Assembly: GCF_025345615.1 (NCBI RefSeq)
Contig: NZ_JAODWD010000004.1
Location: 1 to 64,000 of the forward strand
Source of the DNA: Mycobacterium deserti
Lineage (GTDB): Bacteria > Actinomycetota > Actinomycetes > Mycobacteriales > Mycobacteriaceae
Reading direction: 5' to 3'
DNA: 64,000 bases
In this document: in pieces, positions 35,362 through 44,154 of the stretch
How positions within the stretch are numbered: position 1 is the first letter of the stretch
Layout of the letters: the number at the start of each line of letters is the position of its first letter
Position numbers and translations under genes: made by a program
The notes under the pieces: model-generated
The model's input: only the letters and a program-made list of their open reading frames with translations
What the model was told of the DNA's origin: nothing
The model's database searches: none

Positions 35362-35904
35362 ATGGCGGAATACACCAAGCCCGAACTCAGAGAGCGCATC
35401 AAAGAACAGATCAAAGCCTCCGATAAGGGCGGCAAAAAAGGACAGTGGTCAGCTCGCAAGAGCCAATTGCTGATACAGGAGTATGAACGGCAAGGCGGCG
35501 GTTACAAGGGACCCAAGGACAAGCGTCAGAAATCGCTCGAGAAATGGCAGCACGAGGAATGGCAAACAAGAGATGGCGACGCTCGAGCGCGTGGCGAGGG
35601 CGGTGAAACACGGCGCTACCTCCCGAAAAAGGCGTGGGAGCAGTTGTCCGAGGCCCAGCAAAAGGCGACCGACGACAAGAAACGCAAGAGCTCAAAGTCC
35701 GGTGAGCAGCACGTTCCGAACACCGCGGCGGCCAAAGCCGCAAGAACGATCGGTCGGCTGGACGAAATGCCCGTGGCGAAAGCGCTGAAACTCGTCGGTG
35801 ACCTCGACAAACGCCAGCTCGCCGCAGCGCTCAAACGCGAGCGCGCCGGCAAAGGTCGCAAGTCGCTGATCTCACGTCTGGAGGCAGAACTCAACAAGCG
35901 CTGA
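35362..35904 (+). CDS. Basic DUF5872-like protein
   Basis: 180 residues, very rich in Lys, Arg, Glu and Gln. Conserved blocks are TKPELRERIKEQIKASDKGG, KGQWSARKSQLL, GGGYKGPKDKRQKSLEKW, EEWQTRDGDARARG and RYLPKKAWEQLS, which I recognise from small DUF5872-type proteins. The C-terminal part is a basic helix-rich tail (KALKLVGDLDKRQLAAALKRERAGKGRKSLISRLE), which may bind nucleic acid. No membrane segment. Function unknown; the start has only a weak ribosome site. Confidence 0.7.
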   Translation: MAEYTKPELRERIKEQIKASDKGGKKGQWSARKSQLLIQEYERQGGGYKGPKDKRQKSLEKWQHEEWQTRDGDARARGEGGETRRYLPKKAWEQLSEAQQKATDDKKRKSSKSGEQHVPNTAAAKAARTIGRLDEMPVAKALKLVGDLDKRQLAAALKRERAGKGRKSLISRLEAELNKR

Positions 35905-35976
35905 CACAAGCACGCCGCGCCGTCGAAAGCGGCGACCGGACGCAGGTGAAAGCCCGTAGACGCTAGCATCGAATAT

Positions 35977-37197
35977 GTGACCGAACGCGAAGCTCCGTCC
36001 AGGGACTTCGACTACGCGTCCGATGACCTCGACGACGATGGCGGCTGGTTCGGTCATGCTCCTTTCGTCCAGGAACACCACACCGAACCGATTCCGCTTG
36101 CTGCCGAACTGGTGGACTCGCCGACCCAGCCCGACAACGGACAGTCGGACTATTACGGAGAGCCCGAGCAAATCTCCGTGCACCCGGATCTGATCGAAGA
36201 CCCCGCTTTGGAATACGCGGCCGCCGACGATCCCTACCCGGTCGGCTCCGACGAAGCGGCGGCGCCGGCCGAGCCGGGCCTCAACGGATCGGTGACTCAT
36301 CCCGATTTCGCACCCGCCGCCGACTACTACGAGCCCGTGGCTTCGCCGGCCGAACCACACGTCAACGGCACGTTCGCCGACACCGAATATGACGCTTCAA
36401 CGGGCTACGACGAGCCAGGGTACGAACCCGAGCCCGAGTACATCGAGCCCGAGTCCGAGTACAGCGCAGACGATTTCGCCGAGTCGGCCCCAGCGCTCGT
36501 TGCACCAAATCTCAGCGGCGCTCACACGCCCACCGCATACCAACCGCCTGAGGCGTCTCACGAACCCGAGCCCGAGCACGAACGCTTCGACGCATACGAC
36601 GCCGCACCGGACGAACCTGAGCTCAATGCGGTACCTGTCCCCACTGAGCGAACCAGTCCTCGAACCGATCCGGCGTGGACGACCAACGGCCAACTGCGCC
36701 TGACCGAGATCAATCCGCTGGACTTCAAGAGATCCACCCGGCCGCCTTGGTATCGCGGCAGAAGGGCATTGGTCGGCCTCATCGCGGCTGCCGTCATCGT
36801 TCTGTTCGTGGTCATCGTCTCGCTTGTGATCGGCAACACCGGCACTGAGGAGACGACGGGGCCTGCGCCGGCACCCTCGACTACTCCCGCGCCGGCGACA
36901 AGCAGCGCGCCAGTGGTTCCCAGTGCGGTCCAACCCGCCCTGACCAGCGCTCCCGCGCCACCTCCGCCGCCGCCGCCACCGCCTGCTGCACCGCCGCCGC
37001 CCGCGCCGGTACAAGACAATGCGCCGGCATACACACCGCGGTATCAGCCCCCACGCTCCGATCCGCCAGCTGAGCGGAAGCCAGATACCGGCGTGACCCG
37101 TGCACCGATCAGCGTCGCGCCGGACCACAAGGCGACACCCTCAGGACCCGAGGTCGGCAAGCACGGCGCCAACGATGGCGGAACGGGCTGGGGCTAG
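35977..37197 (+). CDS. Single-pass membrane protein with acidic N-terminal and proline-rich C-terminal regions
   Basis: 406 residues from GTG 35977. TAGCAT at 35963-35968 lies 8 bases before the GTG, so the mRNA is probably leaderless. The first 260 residues are acidic and low in complexity (repeated EPEPEYIEPESEY-like runs). One membrane helix follows (about 268-292, ALVGLIAAAVIVLFVVIVSLVIG). The outside part is Pro/Ala/Ser/Thr-rich, with a run of nine prolines. This looks like an envelope or wall-spanning protein; no enzyme motif is visible. Function unknown. Confidence 0.78.
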   Translation: MTEREAPSRDFDYASDDLDDDGGWFGHAPFVQEHHTEPIPLAAELVDSPTQPDNGQSDYYGEPEQISVHPDLIEDPALEYAAADDPYPVGSDEAAAPAEPGLNGSVTHPDFAPAADYYEPVASPAEPHVNGTFADTEYDASTGYDEPGYEPEPEYIEPESEYSADDFAESAPALVAPNLSGAHTPTAYQPPEASHEPEPEHERFDAYDAAPDEPELNAVPVPTERTSPRTDPAWTTNGQLRLTEINPLDFKRSTRPPWYRGRRALVGLIAAAVIVLFVVIVSLVIGNTGTEETTGPAPAPSTTPAPATSSAPVVPSAVQPALTSAPAPPPPPPPPPAAPPPPAPVQDNAPAYTPRYQPPRSDPPAERKPDTGVTRAPISVAPDHKATPSGPEVGKHGANDGGTGWG

Positions 37198-37207
37198 CGG
37201 CGAGGCC

Positions 37208-38029
37208 CTACTCGTAATTCAATTCGCGCACAGGGAAGTTCCTGTTAGTGAAGTCGATCTGCGCGGCGGGATTCGCAACGGCCGTCGTCATCCCGGTGCC
37301 GAACGGACCCTCGCGGTCGAACAGAGTCGCCGTTCCGACCGCGATTCCGTCCGCCGCCCAATGTGAATCGCCTTGAATGCCGATCCAGTCGTCGACCGGC
37401 AGGCGAGACAGAGCCACTGTCAGGTCGCCGTTGATGTAGCCGATGCCCTGCGTTCCGAGGTTGGTCACCAGGCTTGTCGCCTCGGCGAGCATGGCCGCCT
37501 GTACGAACGGCGAGTTTTTCTCCCCCGCAACCACACTGATGCCACTGTTGAAGAAGCGTTTGCGCGATGCGTTCTGATGCCCAGCGGGTGAGCGCGTCCA
37601 GTCGGCGCCGTCACTTCCGATGTAGGGCAACATCGAATCGTCGGGTGTAGGCAGCGTCGGAGGATCGATCGGCGCGACCCATTGGCGACCGGGCGGCGCC
37701 GACGAACGGCGGTACTGAACCAGCGTCGCACGCGCCACCGCTCGGCCGTCTTGCAGTACATCGCATTCCGCGTTGCGGACTCGACGGCCGTCGCGCACCA
37801 CCCGGACTTCAACCGCCGTCAGGACACCGCGCGCGGCTCTGAACAAGTCGACGGTGAGCCTCGTCGGCATGAATTCCTCTGCCCCGCACTGGGCCTCGAG
37901 CGCGCGTGACGCCAGTCCCACCACCGCCGGTCCGTTGAGGTGATCGTCGCCCCAGTGGCTGTGCGCAAATCGAGTCGGCAGATACCCGCCGTCGTCGGCT
38001 GGCGTGAAATGCGCCGGTTCCGTTGCCAT
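37208..38029 (-). CDS. Acyl-CoA thioesterase family protein (double hot-dog)
   Basis: 273 residues from ATG 38029. Features of the TesB/thioesterase-like superfamily: HSHWGDDHLNGPAVVGLASRAL, PTRLTVDLFRAARG, and a second half with NLGTQGIGYINGDLTVALSRLP. It probably cleaves acyl-CoA esters in lipid metabolism. Convergent with the Pro-rich membrane protein, 10 bases apart. Substrate chain length is unknown. Confidence 0.8.
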   Translation of the reverse strand: MATEPAHFTPADDGGYLPTRFAHSHWGDDHLNGPAVVGLASRALEAQCGAEEFMPTRLTVDLFRAARGVLTAVEVRVVRDGRRVRNAECDVLQDGRAVARATLVQYRRSSAPPGRQWVAPIDPPTLPTPDDSMLPYIGSDGADWTRSPAGHQNASRKRFFNSGISVVAGEKNSPFVQAAMLAEATSLVTNLGTQGIGYINGDLTVALSRLPVDDWIGIQGDSHWAADGIAVGTATLFDREGPFGTGMTTAVANPAAQIDFTNRNFPVRELNYE

Positions 38030-38088
38030 CCGCGCATCCTCGCACAACGGTGGCCCGCATCCTCAGACAGGTGTGGGCGGCGACGGGC

Positions 38089-38622
38089 TCAACTGGCCTG
38101 AGGCGCGTCCTCTTCGTCTGAAGCATTCTCTCCGGCGTCCTGGGTGTCACGGCGTCTTTCACGCAAGACGAAGGCGGCCAACGCCAGAACCAGAACCACC
38201 CCGCCCAGCACACCGATCTCCACCACCGCGCGAGCGAACTGCGGACCCTTTTCGAGCAGGGTGGCCGCCTCGACGGACAGCACGACGATCTCTTTGATAC
38301 CGGCCAGGATTCCGACGATGAGGAACGGTTCGGCGACGATCTCGTGCGACCTCAGGCACGACCGCACCGCATACAGCAACTCAACGAAGATGAAGATCAG
38401 CAGCAGTCCGTCGAGAACCTCGAGCATGACTGTCTTGGCCGCCGCGTCCCGCAGATGCAGCATCGTGTTGAACTGGGCGACGAGCAGGGCCGCTGAACCG
38501 ATGACGAGCACGACCGCGATGGCCCAGTACACCGCGTCCTCGAGGAAAAGCAGAACGCGGTCGGCGAAGCGCTGACGGTCCCCCTCGTCCTCTTGGGATT
38601 CCGTCTCGGTCTTCTTCGGCAC
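38089..38622 (-). CDS. PsiE-like (phosphate-starvation-inducible E) membrane protein
   Basis: 177 residues from GTG 38622 with AGGAGG upstream; the longer frame running into the methyltransferase gene is not used. Four hydrophobic helices with the PsiE pattern: ALLVAQFNTMLHLRD, LLLIFIFVELLYAVRSCLRSHEIVAEPFLIVGILAGIKEIVVLS. A charged start and an acidic tail (GENASDEEDAPQAS) flank them. Precise role unknown; the phosphate link is from family name only. Confidence 0.82.
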   Translation of the reverse strand: MPKKTETESQEDEGDRQRFADRVLLFLEDAVYWAIAVVLVIGSAALLVAQFNTMLHLRDAAAKTVMLEVLDGLLLIFIFVELLYAVRSCLRSHEIVAEPFLIVGILAGIKEIVVLSVEAATLLEKGPQFARAVVEIGVLGGVVLVLALAAFVLRERRRDTQDAGENASDEEDAPQAS

Positions 38623-38677
38623 GCGCCACCTCCTGGAAGTTTGCAACCAGGTACCCCACGGCCGACATCGCGAACCC

Positions 38678-39295
38678 TCAGGACCGAATTGCGCTGACCG
38701 TCCAGACCCCTCCCCGTCCGGTTTCCCCCTCGCCGACGTCGACACTTTCAAACCCCATCGTGCGGCATTGCGCCGCAAAGGATTGCGCCTGGTCGCGAGT
38801 CCATCCGTGGCTTGCGACGCCGGTCGCCCCCGGTTCCACCTGGCGTTCGACCGCAAGCAACCGTCCGCGCGGGGCCAGCACGCGGTGCGCCTCACGAAGC
38901 CCCGCCGCGACGTCTTTCCAGTGGTGCACCGTGGCCAGTGACCACACAACCGTCGCCCAACCGTCCTCGGCCGGTATGCGCTCGGCCGCGCCCCGTACCC
39001 ACGTGACGCGCGCCGATGTTCGTGTGACGAGGCGCGCGACGCGCAGCATCGCAGGCGAGGGATCGACACCGGTGGCCTCGGCCCCGCGGCGCAGCGCCTC
39101 TCGTACCGCACCTCCCGGGCCGCAGCCGATGTCGATGACGCGGTCGTCCGCCGACACCTTCGCGACCTCGACAGCCAGCCGGGCGTTGGCTCGTCCGACC
39201 AGGAGGAAGAACAGACCAAAGAGCATCCCGGTGGCGCCAGAGAAGCCCGGATGGTCGGCGTGATGATTGACCGGCAGCGGATTCGAGGTGTCCAT
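38678..39295 (-). CDS. Class I SAM-dependent methyltransferase
   Basis: 205 residues from ATG 39295. Motif I is VIDIGCGPGG, followed by VDPSPAML, the acidic-loop region AERIPAED and the post-motif DGWATVVWSLATVHHW. A hydrophobic stretch near the N-terminus (GMLFGLFFLLVG) may touch the membrane. It is divergent from a MerR regulator, with a MerR-type operator between the starts. The acceptor is unknown. Confidence 0.87.
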   Translation of the reverse strand: MDTSNPLPVNHHADHPGFSGATGMLFGLFFLLVGRANARLAVEVAKVSADDRVIDIGCGPGGAVREALRRGAEATGVDPSPAMLRVARLVTRTSARVTWVRGAAERIPAEDGWATVVWSLATVHHWKDVAAGLREAHRVLAPRGRLLAVERQVEPGATGVASHGWTRDQAQSFAAQCRTMGFESVDVGEGETGRGGVWTVSAIRS

Positions 39296-39301
39296 GACCG
39301 A

Positions 39302-39332
39302 ACCTTGCCGGTTCAAGTCGGCTTGAAGTCAA
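39302..39332 (-). promoter_or_regulatory. MerR-type operator-promoter between methyltransferase and MerR genes
   Basis: On the minus strand TTGACT (39332-39327) and CAAGGT (39307-39302) are 19 bases apart. The spacer holds the inverted repeat TTCAAG (39312-39317) and CTTGAA (39322-39327). The predicted start lies at or next to the methyltransferase ATG. For the rightward gene, TTGCCG at 39305 and TCAAAT at 39329 could give a leaderless start at 39341. Confidence 0.65.
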
Positions 39333-39340
39333 ATGACGTT

Positions 39341-39796
39341 ATGGATCTGATCTCGATCGGCGAGGCGGCCGCGCGGCTGGGCTTGACGACATCGGCGTTG
39401 AGGTACTACGACGAACGGGGGTTGGTGTCTCCCCGAGTTCGCCGAGCGGGCAAGCGGATGTACGGATCCGAGGAACTTCGCCGCATGGCGTTCATCAAGA
39501 TCTTCAATCAGCTGGGCCTGCCGCTCGAGACGGCAGCAGCGGTTCTCGATGCGCCCGGCCCGCATTGGCGAGACGTCGTCCGCGAACAGATCGCACACCT
39601 GGACGAGGTGATCGCCCAGGCGCAGGGGGCGCAACGCTTCCTCACCCATGCGCTGCACTGCCCAACCGACCACCCCGCCCGTGAATGCGCCACCATGATG
39701 GGCGCGCTGGACCGGCTGGTCGAGGGGATGTCGGTCGATCAACTCGCCGGGGAGCACGCCGAGGAGCCGTCGGCGCGACCGTCGTCGATCTCGTAG
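39341..39796 (+). CDS. MerR-family transcriptional regulator
   Basis: 151 residues from ATG 39341. The N-terminal MerR helix-turn-helix is clear (ISIGEAAARLGLTTSALRYYDERGLVSPRVR), then a long dimerisation helix (LDEVIAQAQGAQRF). The effector end has two Cys in LHCPTDHPARECATM, not the four-Cys iron-sulfur motif of true SoxR. Divergent from the methyltransferase behind a MerR operator. A similar operator precedes doxX at 20971, a second possible target. Confidence 0.88.
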   Translation: MDLISIGEAAARLGLTTSALRYYDERGLVSPRVRRAGKRMYGSEELRRMAFIKIFNQLGLPLETAAAVLDAPGPHWRDVVREQIAHLDEVIAQAQGAQRFLTHALHCPTDHPARECATMMGALDRLVEGMSVDQLAGEHAEEPSARPSSIS

Positions 39797-40476
39797 CCGC
39801 GCGCACGGATCCATGGCCAGGTCATCGCCGCCCACACCGCGAATACGAGCGTCGCGCCGACGACCAGGTACCAGGGCCACGAACCGAAGAGATCCAACAG
39901 CGAGGCAGTCGACGGTTTGCCGTTCAGGAAGCCATAGTTCGACCCGGCGAGGCTGTTGAACGACATCGTGATCGCCGCCCACCCAACGGTGACCGCGACA
40001 ACGAAGCGGTAGTCGCGCCAGCGCGGCCGCATCCCGCGGCCCCAGGTCAGATACACGGCGGCCCAGACGACGAGCAGATGGATCGACCAGAAACCCAGGT
40101 ACGGCAGGCTGGGAAAGTCGGGCCCCGTCAGCGCAGGCGAGATCAGGGCCTGCACGCTGAGCACCAGACCCCAGTAGTACGTCAGGACGTACGCCCAGTG
40201 TTTCTGTGACCACCACGCGTACGCCGCCACCACAGTGGCCAGGTCAGTGAGGTGCAGCGGCACCGACCAGCGCACGTCGAACGGAATCAGGGCGTAGACG
40301 AACGCCGCCAGGTAGATGACCGCCGTCACCGCACCGACGATGCGACCGAACCGTCCGGCCGCGGCGGCGGTCTGTCGGCGACCGAGCCACACCAGCACCG
40401 CCGCCACCACAGCGAAAAGGGCGAGCACGGCCCAGTGCGACGGTCCGTACGTCGTGAATTCCTGTGCGATAGCGAT
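39739..40476 (-). CDS. TIGR02206/YwaF-like integral membrane protein
   Basis: About 245 residues with seven hydrophobic helices and the family pattern EFTTYGPSHWAVLALFAVV, DVRWSVPLHLTDLATVVAAYAWW, and MSFNSLAGSNYGFLNGKP. The start is unclear: no ATG, GTG or TTG lies in frame near the conserved N-terminus, and I mark an ATC at 40476. The next in-frame GTG (near 40431) would remove part of the first helix, and the only long frame starts inside the neighbouring gene. The C-terminus overlaps the MerR gene by 58 bases (convergent). Function unknown. Confidence 0.75.
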   Translation of the reverse strand: MAIAQEFTTYGPSHWAVLALFAVVAAVLVWLGRRQTAAAAGRFGRIVGAVTAVIYLAAFVYALIPFDVRWSVPLHLTDLATVVAAYAWWSQKHWAYVLTYYWGLVLSVQALISPALTGPDFPSLPYLGFWSIHLLVVWAAVYLTWGRGMRPRWRDYRFVVAVTVGWAAITMSFNSLAGSNYGFLNGKPSTASLLDLFGSWPWYLVVGATLVFAVWAAMTWPWIRARGYEIDDGRADGSSACSPAS

Positions 40477-40503
40477 GTCACAATTCTGACCGCTGTCCGC
40501 GTC
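40476..40503 (+). promoter_or_regulatory. ECF41-type sigma-factor promoter
   Basis: TGTCACA (40476-40482) and CGTC (40500-40503) are 17 bases apart. This matches the ECF41 consensus TGTCACA-N16/17-CGTC as I know it. It stands 40 bases before the oxidoreductase that is translationally coupled to the ECF41 sigma gene, which implies autoregulation. Confidence 0.72.
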
Positions 40504-40542
40504 TGGTGTGTATCTGCTCCCACCGACATGAAAGGCAGCACG

Positions 40543-41703
40543 ATGAAGGAGATCCTCATTCTCGGCGCCGGGTACGCCGGCATGGCTGCAACGATGGCGC
40601 TCAGCGGCCGGTTGAAGGGCCGCGAGGACGTTCACCTCACGCTGGTCAACCCGCAGACCCGCTTCACCGAACGGCTACGGCTGCACCAGACCGCATCGGG
40701 TCAGACGCTGACCGACTTTCAGATCCCCCACCGCCTGGCCGGCACCGGTGTCGACTTCATTCAGGGCTGGGTCACCGCGATCGACGCCGATGCGCAGGTC
40801 GTGCGGGTAGACGATGCCCGCACGCTGCGCTACGACACCCTGATTTGCGCGCTGGGCGCCGTCGCCGACACCGCAACGGTGCCCGGCGTCGACGAATTCG
40901 CCTACACGCTCGACAGCGTGCAGGACGCCGAAATGCTGGCTCAGCAGCTGGCCCGGCTGTCCGACGCGCCGGTCGTCGTGGCGGGCGGCGGGCTGACGGG
41001 AGTCGAGTCCGCAGCCGAGATCGCCGAGCAGCATCCCGATCTCGACGTGGTCCTTCTGAGCCGGCAGGAGCCCGGGCACATGATGGGTGAAAAGGCGCGC
41101 GCCCGACTGTGCACCGGGCTGGAGCGTCTGGGAGTCCAGGTCCGCTCTGGCGTCGAGATCGTGAAGGTGACGCCGGACGGGGTGGCCCTCGACGACGGCG
41201 AAGTGGTGCCAGCACAGGCCGTGCTGTGGACGACGGGTGTGCGTGTGTCGCCGATCGCCGCGGCCGCCGGTCTCGCCGTCGACGACAAAGGGCGCATCTT
41301 GACCGACCCCGCCCTGCGGTCCGTCTCGCACCCGAACGTGTATGCCGTCGGTGACGCGGCGGCGGCGCACCAGCGCTACGGCCCGTTGCACGGCACCTGC
41401 CAGAGCGGAATCCCCACCGCGATGCACGCGGCCGCCTCGATCGTCCGAGAGTTAAAAGGCAAGCAGCCGAAGCCGTTTCGATTCGGATATGTCCACCAGC
41501 CTGTCAGCCTGGGTCGCCGCGATGCCGTCATCCAATTCACCCGCCCCGACGACGCTCCTGGCCGGTTCTACTTGGCCGGTCGGATGGCCGTGACGTACAA
41601 AGAGACGGTGAGCTCCAGCCCGTGGCCGACCTACCGCCTGCTCAAGGTGGTGCCGGGATTCGGCTCGACGATGTGGCGTCGCGGCGGTCGAGCGACGAAA
41701 TGA
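40543..41703 (+). CDS. FAD-dependent pyridine-nucleotide oxidoreductase (NDH-2-like)
   Basis: 386 residues from ATG 40543. Two Rossmann motifs: FAD site ILILGAGYAGMAA at the N-terminus and NAD(P) site VVVAGGGLTGVESAAEIAE in the middle. VYAVGDAAAAHQ provides the FAD-ribityl contact. The layout is that of type II NADH dehydrogenase/FAD-dependent disulfide reductase relatives. Its stop overlaps the sigma-factor start (ATGA). ECF41 sigma genes typically sit next to oxidoreductases of this sort, which their sigma factor often controls. Confidence 0.88.
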   Translation: MKEILILGAGYAGMAATMALSGRLKGREDVHLTLVNPQTRFTERLRLHQTASGQTLTDFQIPHRLAGTGVDFIQGWVTAIDADAQVVRVDDARTLRYDTLICALGAVADTATVPGVDEFAYTLDSVQDAEMLAQQLARLSDAPVVVAGGGLTGVESAAEIAEQHPDLDVVLLSRQEPGHMMGEKARARLCTGLERLGVQVRSGVEIVKVTPDGVALDDGEVVPAQAVLWTTGVRVSPIAAAAGLAVDDKGRILTDPALRSVSHPNVYAVGDAAAAHQRYGPLHGTCQSGIPTAMHAAASIVRELKGKQPKPFRFGYVHQPVSLGRRDAVIQFTRPDDAPGRFYLAGRMAVTYKETVSSSPWPTYRLLKVVPGFGSTMWRRGGRATK

Positions 41704-42593
41704 GCAGCGATCAACAGACGTTCGCCGATCACCGGAACTTGTTGTTCGCGGTCGCCTACCGCCTACTCGGATCGGCCGCCGACGCCGAAGACGTGGTGCA
41801 GGACGCCTGGTTCAAATGGTCGGCCGACGATCGCTCGCAGGTGGCGGACCCGAAGGCCTACCTCGCGCGTATCGTCACCAACCTGTCGATGGAGCGCCTG
41901 CGCTCCACCAGGCGCCAGCGTGAAACGTATGTGGGGCCGTGGCTTCCAGAGCCGATCCTCACTCAGGCCGACGCCGCCGAGGACATCGCGACCGCCGAAT
42001 CGATCTCGATGGCGATGCTCGTCGTGCTCGAAACACTGAGTCCGCTGGAGCGTGCGGTGTTCGTCCTCAAGGAGGTCTTCGCGTTCAGCTACGGCGAAAT
42101 CGCCGAGGCCGTCGAGCGGTCTGAGCCAGCTGTTCGCCAGGCGGGACACCGTGCGCGCGAACACGTCCAGGCCCGGCGGCCCCGGTTCGAGGCGGACCGC
42201 GTCAAGAAGCGCGAGGCCACCGAGCGGTTCTTCGCGGCCACGATGGGCGGCGACATCAACCAGTTGATGGAACTGCTGGCTCCCGAGGTCACACTGTGGA
42301 CCGACGGCGGTGGCAAGGTGCGCCAGGCCATGCGTCCGATCATCGGCGCGGCGAACGTCGCCCGCTGGCTGGCGGGCAACGCCCAGCGGCCGTACGAAGG
42401 CGTCGAAATATCCGACATGGCTGCCGAACTCGTCGACATCAACGGCGGCCCGGGAATAGTCATGACCGGTGCGGGACGCGTCATCGCCACCATCACCGTC
42501 GACCTCGGCGCCGACGGCCGCATCGCGGCGGTGCACAACGTCGCCAATCCCGACAAGCTTCGCGCCGTCGCCGAGGGCGCAAAGCGCGTGTGA
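41700..42593 (+). CDS. ECF41-family RNA polymerase sigma factor (SigJ-like, SnoaL-type C-terminal domain)
   Basis: 297 residues from ATG 41700, overlapping the oxidoreductase stop. Region 2 is FADHRNLLFAVAYRLLGSAADAEDVVQDAWFKW; region 4 is LETLSPLERAVFVLKEVFAFSYGEIAEAVERS. The C-terminal half (about 175-297) is a SnoaL-like domain (TERFFAATMGGDINQLMELLAPEVTLWTDGGG), which in ECF41 proteins regulates activity in place of an anti-sigma factor. A matching ECF41 promoter lies upstream of the operon. Confidence 0.92.
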   Translation: MSSDQQTFADHRNLLFAVAYRLLGSAADAEDVVQDAWFKWSADDRSQVADPKAYLARIVTNLSMERLRSTRRQRETYVGPWLPEPILTQADAAEDIATAESISMAMLVVLETLSPLERAVFVLKEVFAFSYGEIAEAVERSEPAVRQAGHRAREHVQARRPRFEADRVKKREATERFFAATMGGDINQLMELLAPEVTLWTDGGGKVRQAMRPIIGAANVARWLAGNAQRPYEGVEISDMAAELVDINGGPGIVMTGAGRVIATITVDLGADGRIAAVHNVANPDKLRAVAEGAKRV

Positions 42594-42628
42594 CCCCGAC
42601 ACGGACGGCGTCGCGCTAGCGTGGCGTG

Positions 42629-43141
42629 ATGGCCACGGACTGGCAGGTGCGCGCCGGCGGCGTCGACGATCTCGACCTCATCGAGCCACTGTGGGTCGCC
42701 GTTCATCACTGGCACGCGCAGACCATGCCCGAGCTCGCACCGTATGTCAGCGATCACCAGACGTGGCGGGTACGGCGGACTCTGTACGAATCCTTGCTCG
42801 CCAAGCCGGACACGCTGCTGCTGATCGCCTCCGTCGCCGAGATGGCCATTGGGTACGGGCTGGCGCATGTCGCGGCGGTAGACGATACCTGGATACCCGA
42901 CACGTGGCGAACGGGTCCGCGCATCGGTGAGATCGAATCACTCAGTGTCACAGCGGAATACCGCGGCAGCGGCCTCGGATCCGAGTTGCTGAGCCGACTG
43001 GAGGACCACCTCGCAGCCCAGGGAGTGCAAGACTTGATGCTGGGAGCGCTGGCGGGCAATCGCGAAGCGCTTCGCCTGTACGAACGCCGAGGCTACCGGC
43101 CGACCTGGCTTTACTTGACACATTTTCGGGGTAGACAGTGA
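42629..43141 (+). CDS. GNAT-family N-acetyltransferase
   Basis: 170 residues from ATG 42629; TAGCGT at 42617-42622 gives a probable leaderless start. The acetyl-CoA site is visible in EIESLSVTAEYRGSGLGSELLSRLED, and the C-terminal part is the usual NREALRLYERRGYRP. Soluble. Acceptor unknown. 35 bases downstream of the sigma gene. Confidence 0.87.
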   Translation: MATDWQVRAGGVDDLDLIEPLWVAVHHWHAQTMPELAPYVSDHQTWRVRRTLYESLLAKPDTLLLIASVAEMAIGYGLAHVAAVDDTWIPDTWRTGPRIGEIESLSVTAEYRGSGLGSELLSRLEDHLAAQGVQDLMLGALAGNREALRLYERRGYRPTWLYLTHFRGRQ

Positions 43142-43169
43142 TCGCACAAACCACAGGGGGACCGCTTTC

Positions 43170-44042
43170 GTGAGCGAAATGAAATTTCTGGAGATACACG
43201 GCGACCGGGTCGCCTACCGCGACGTCGGTAGCGGTGACGAGGTGTTGCTACTGCTCCACGGGATGGCCGGCAGTTCCGAGACGTGGCGCGCGGTGATTCC
43301 GCAGCTGTCACGCAGGTATCGCGTGGTGGCTCCCGATCTGCTGGGCCACGGCCAATCCGACAAACCCCGCGGCGACTACTCCCTCGGTGCCTTCGCGGTG
43401 TGGCTGCGCGATTTGCTGGACGAACTGGGCGTGACCCGGGCGACGATCATCGGCCAGTCGCTCGGCGGCGGTGTGGCCATGCAATTCGTCTACCAGCACC
43501 CGGACTACTGTCAGCGGCTGATCCTCATCAGCAGCGGTGGCCTCGGACCCGACGTCGGCTGGACACTTCGGCTGCTGTCCGCCCCGGGCGCCGAGTTCAT
43601 TCTGCCCATCATCGCTCCGCAACCCGTGCTGACCGCAGGCAACAAAATCCGCACATGGCTCTCGGCGGCCGGGGTGCAGTCGCCGCGCGGCGCGGAGATG
43701 TGGAGCGCCTACTCGTCGCTGTCCGACCCGAAGACCCGCCACGCGTTCCTGCGCACGCTGCGCTCCGTCGTCGACTACCGAGGGCAGGCGGTGAGTGCGC
43801 TCAATCGTCTGCACGTCGCGTCCGAGATTCCGACCATGGCCATCTGGGGCGACCAGGACCGCATCATCCCCGTCGATCACGCCTATGCGGCGCTCGCCGC
43901 GCGGCCGGACAGCCGCCTCGAGGTGCTCGAAGGCGTCGGCCACTTCCCACATGTCGAGCGGCCAAGCGACGTGGTCGACCTGATCGACGATTTCATCAAC
44001 ACCAGCAGCCAACCCAGCGACGCACAGCACACGCAGCCGTAA
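43170..44042 (+). CDS. Alpha/beta hydrolase
   Basis: 290 residues from GTG 43170, with ACAGGGGGA upstream. Motifs: LLLLHGMAGSSETW, GHGQSDKP, nucleophile elbow GQSLGGG (Ser), acid in GDQDRIIP, and base in GVGHFPHVERP. Resembles C-C bond hydrolases and esterases of aromatic degradation. No signal peptide. Substrate unknown. Confidence 0.87.
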   Translation: MSEMKFLEIHGDRVAYRDVGSGDEVLLLLHGMAGSSETWRAVIPQLSRRYRVVAPDLLGHGQSDKPRGDYSLGAFAVWLRDLLDELGVTRATIIGQSLGGGVAMQFVYQHPDYCQRLILISSGGLGPDVGWTLRLLSAPGAEFILPIIAPQPVLTAGNKIRTWLSAAGVQSPRGAEMWSAYSSLSDPKTRHAFLRTLRSVVDYRGQAVSALNRLHVASEIPTMAIWGDQDRIIPVDHAYAALAARPDSRLEVLEGVGHFPHVERPSDVVDLIDDFINTSSQPSDAQHTQP

Positions 44043-44154
44043 CCCTTTCTGAGACAACACATTCGTCGAATCGCACAACCGGCGTGCAGCCCGGACGCGC
44101 CGAGGTGACATAGTCGAGATCACCGAACGGCGACGACGAGGAGGGCCAGAGGCA

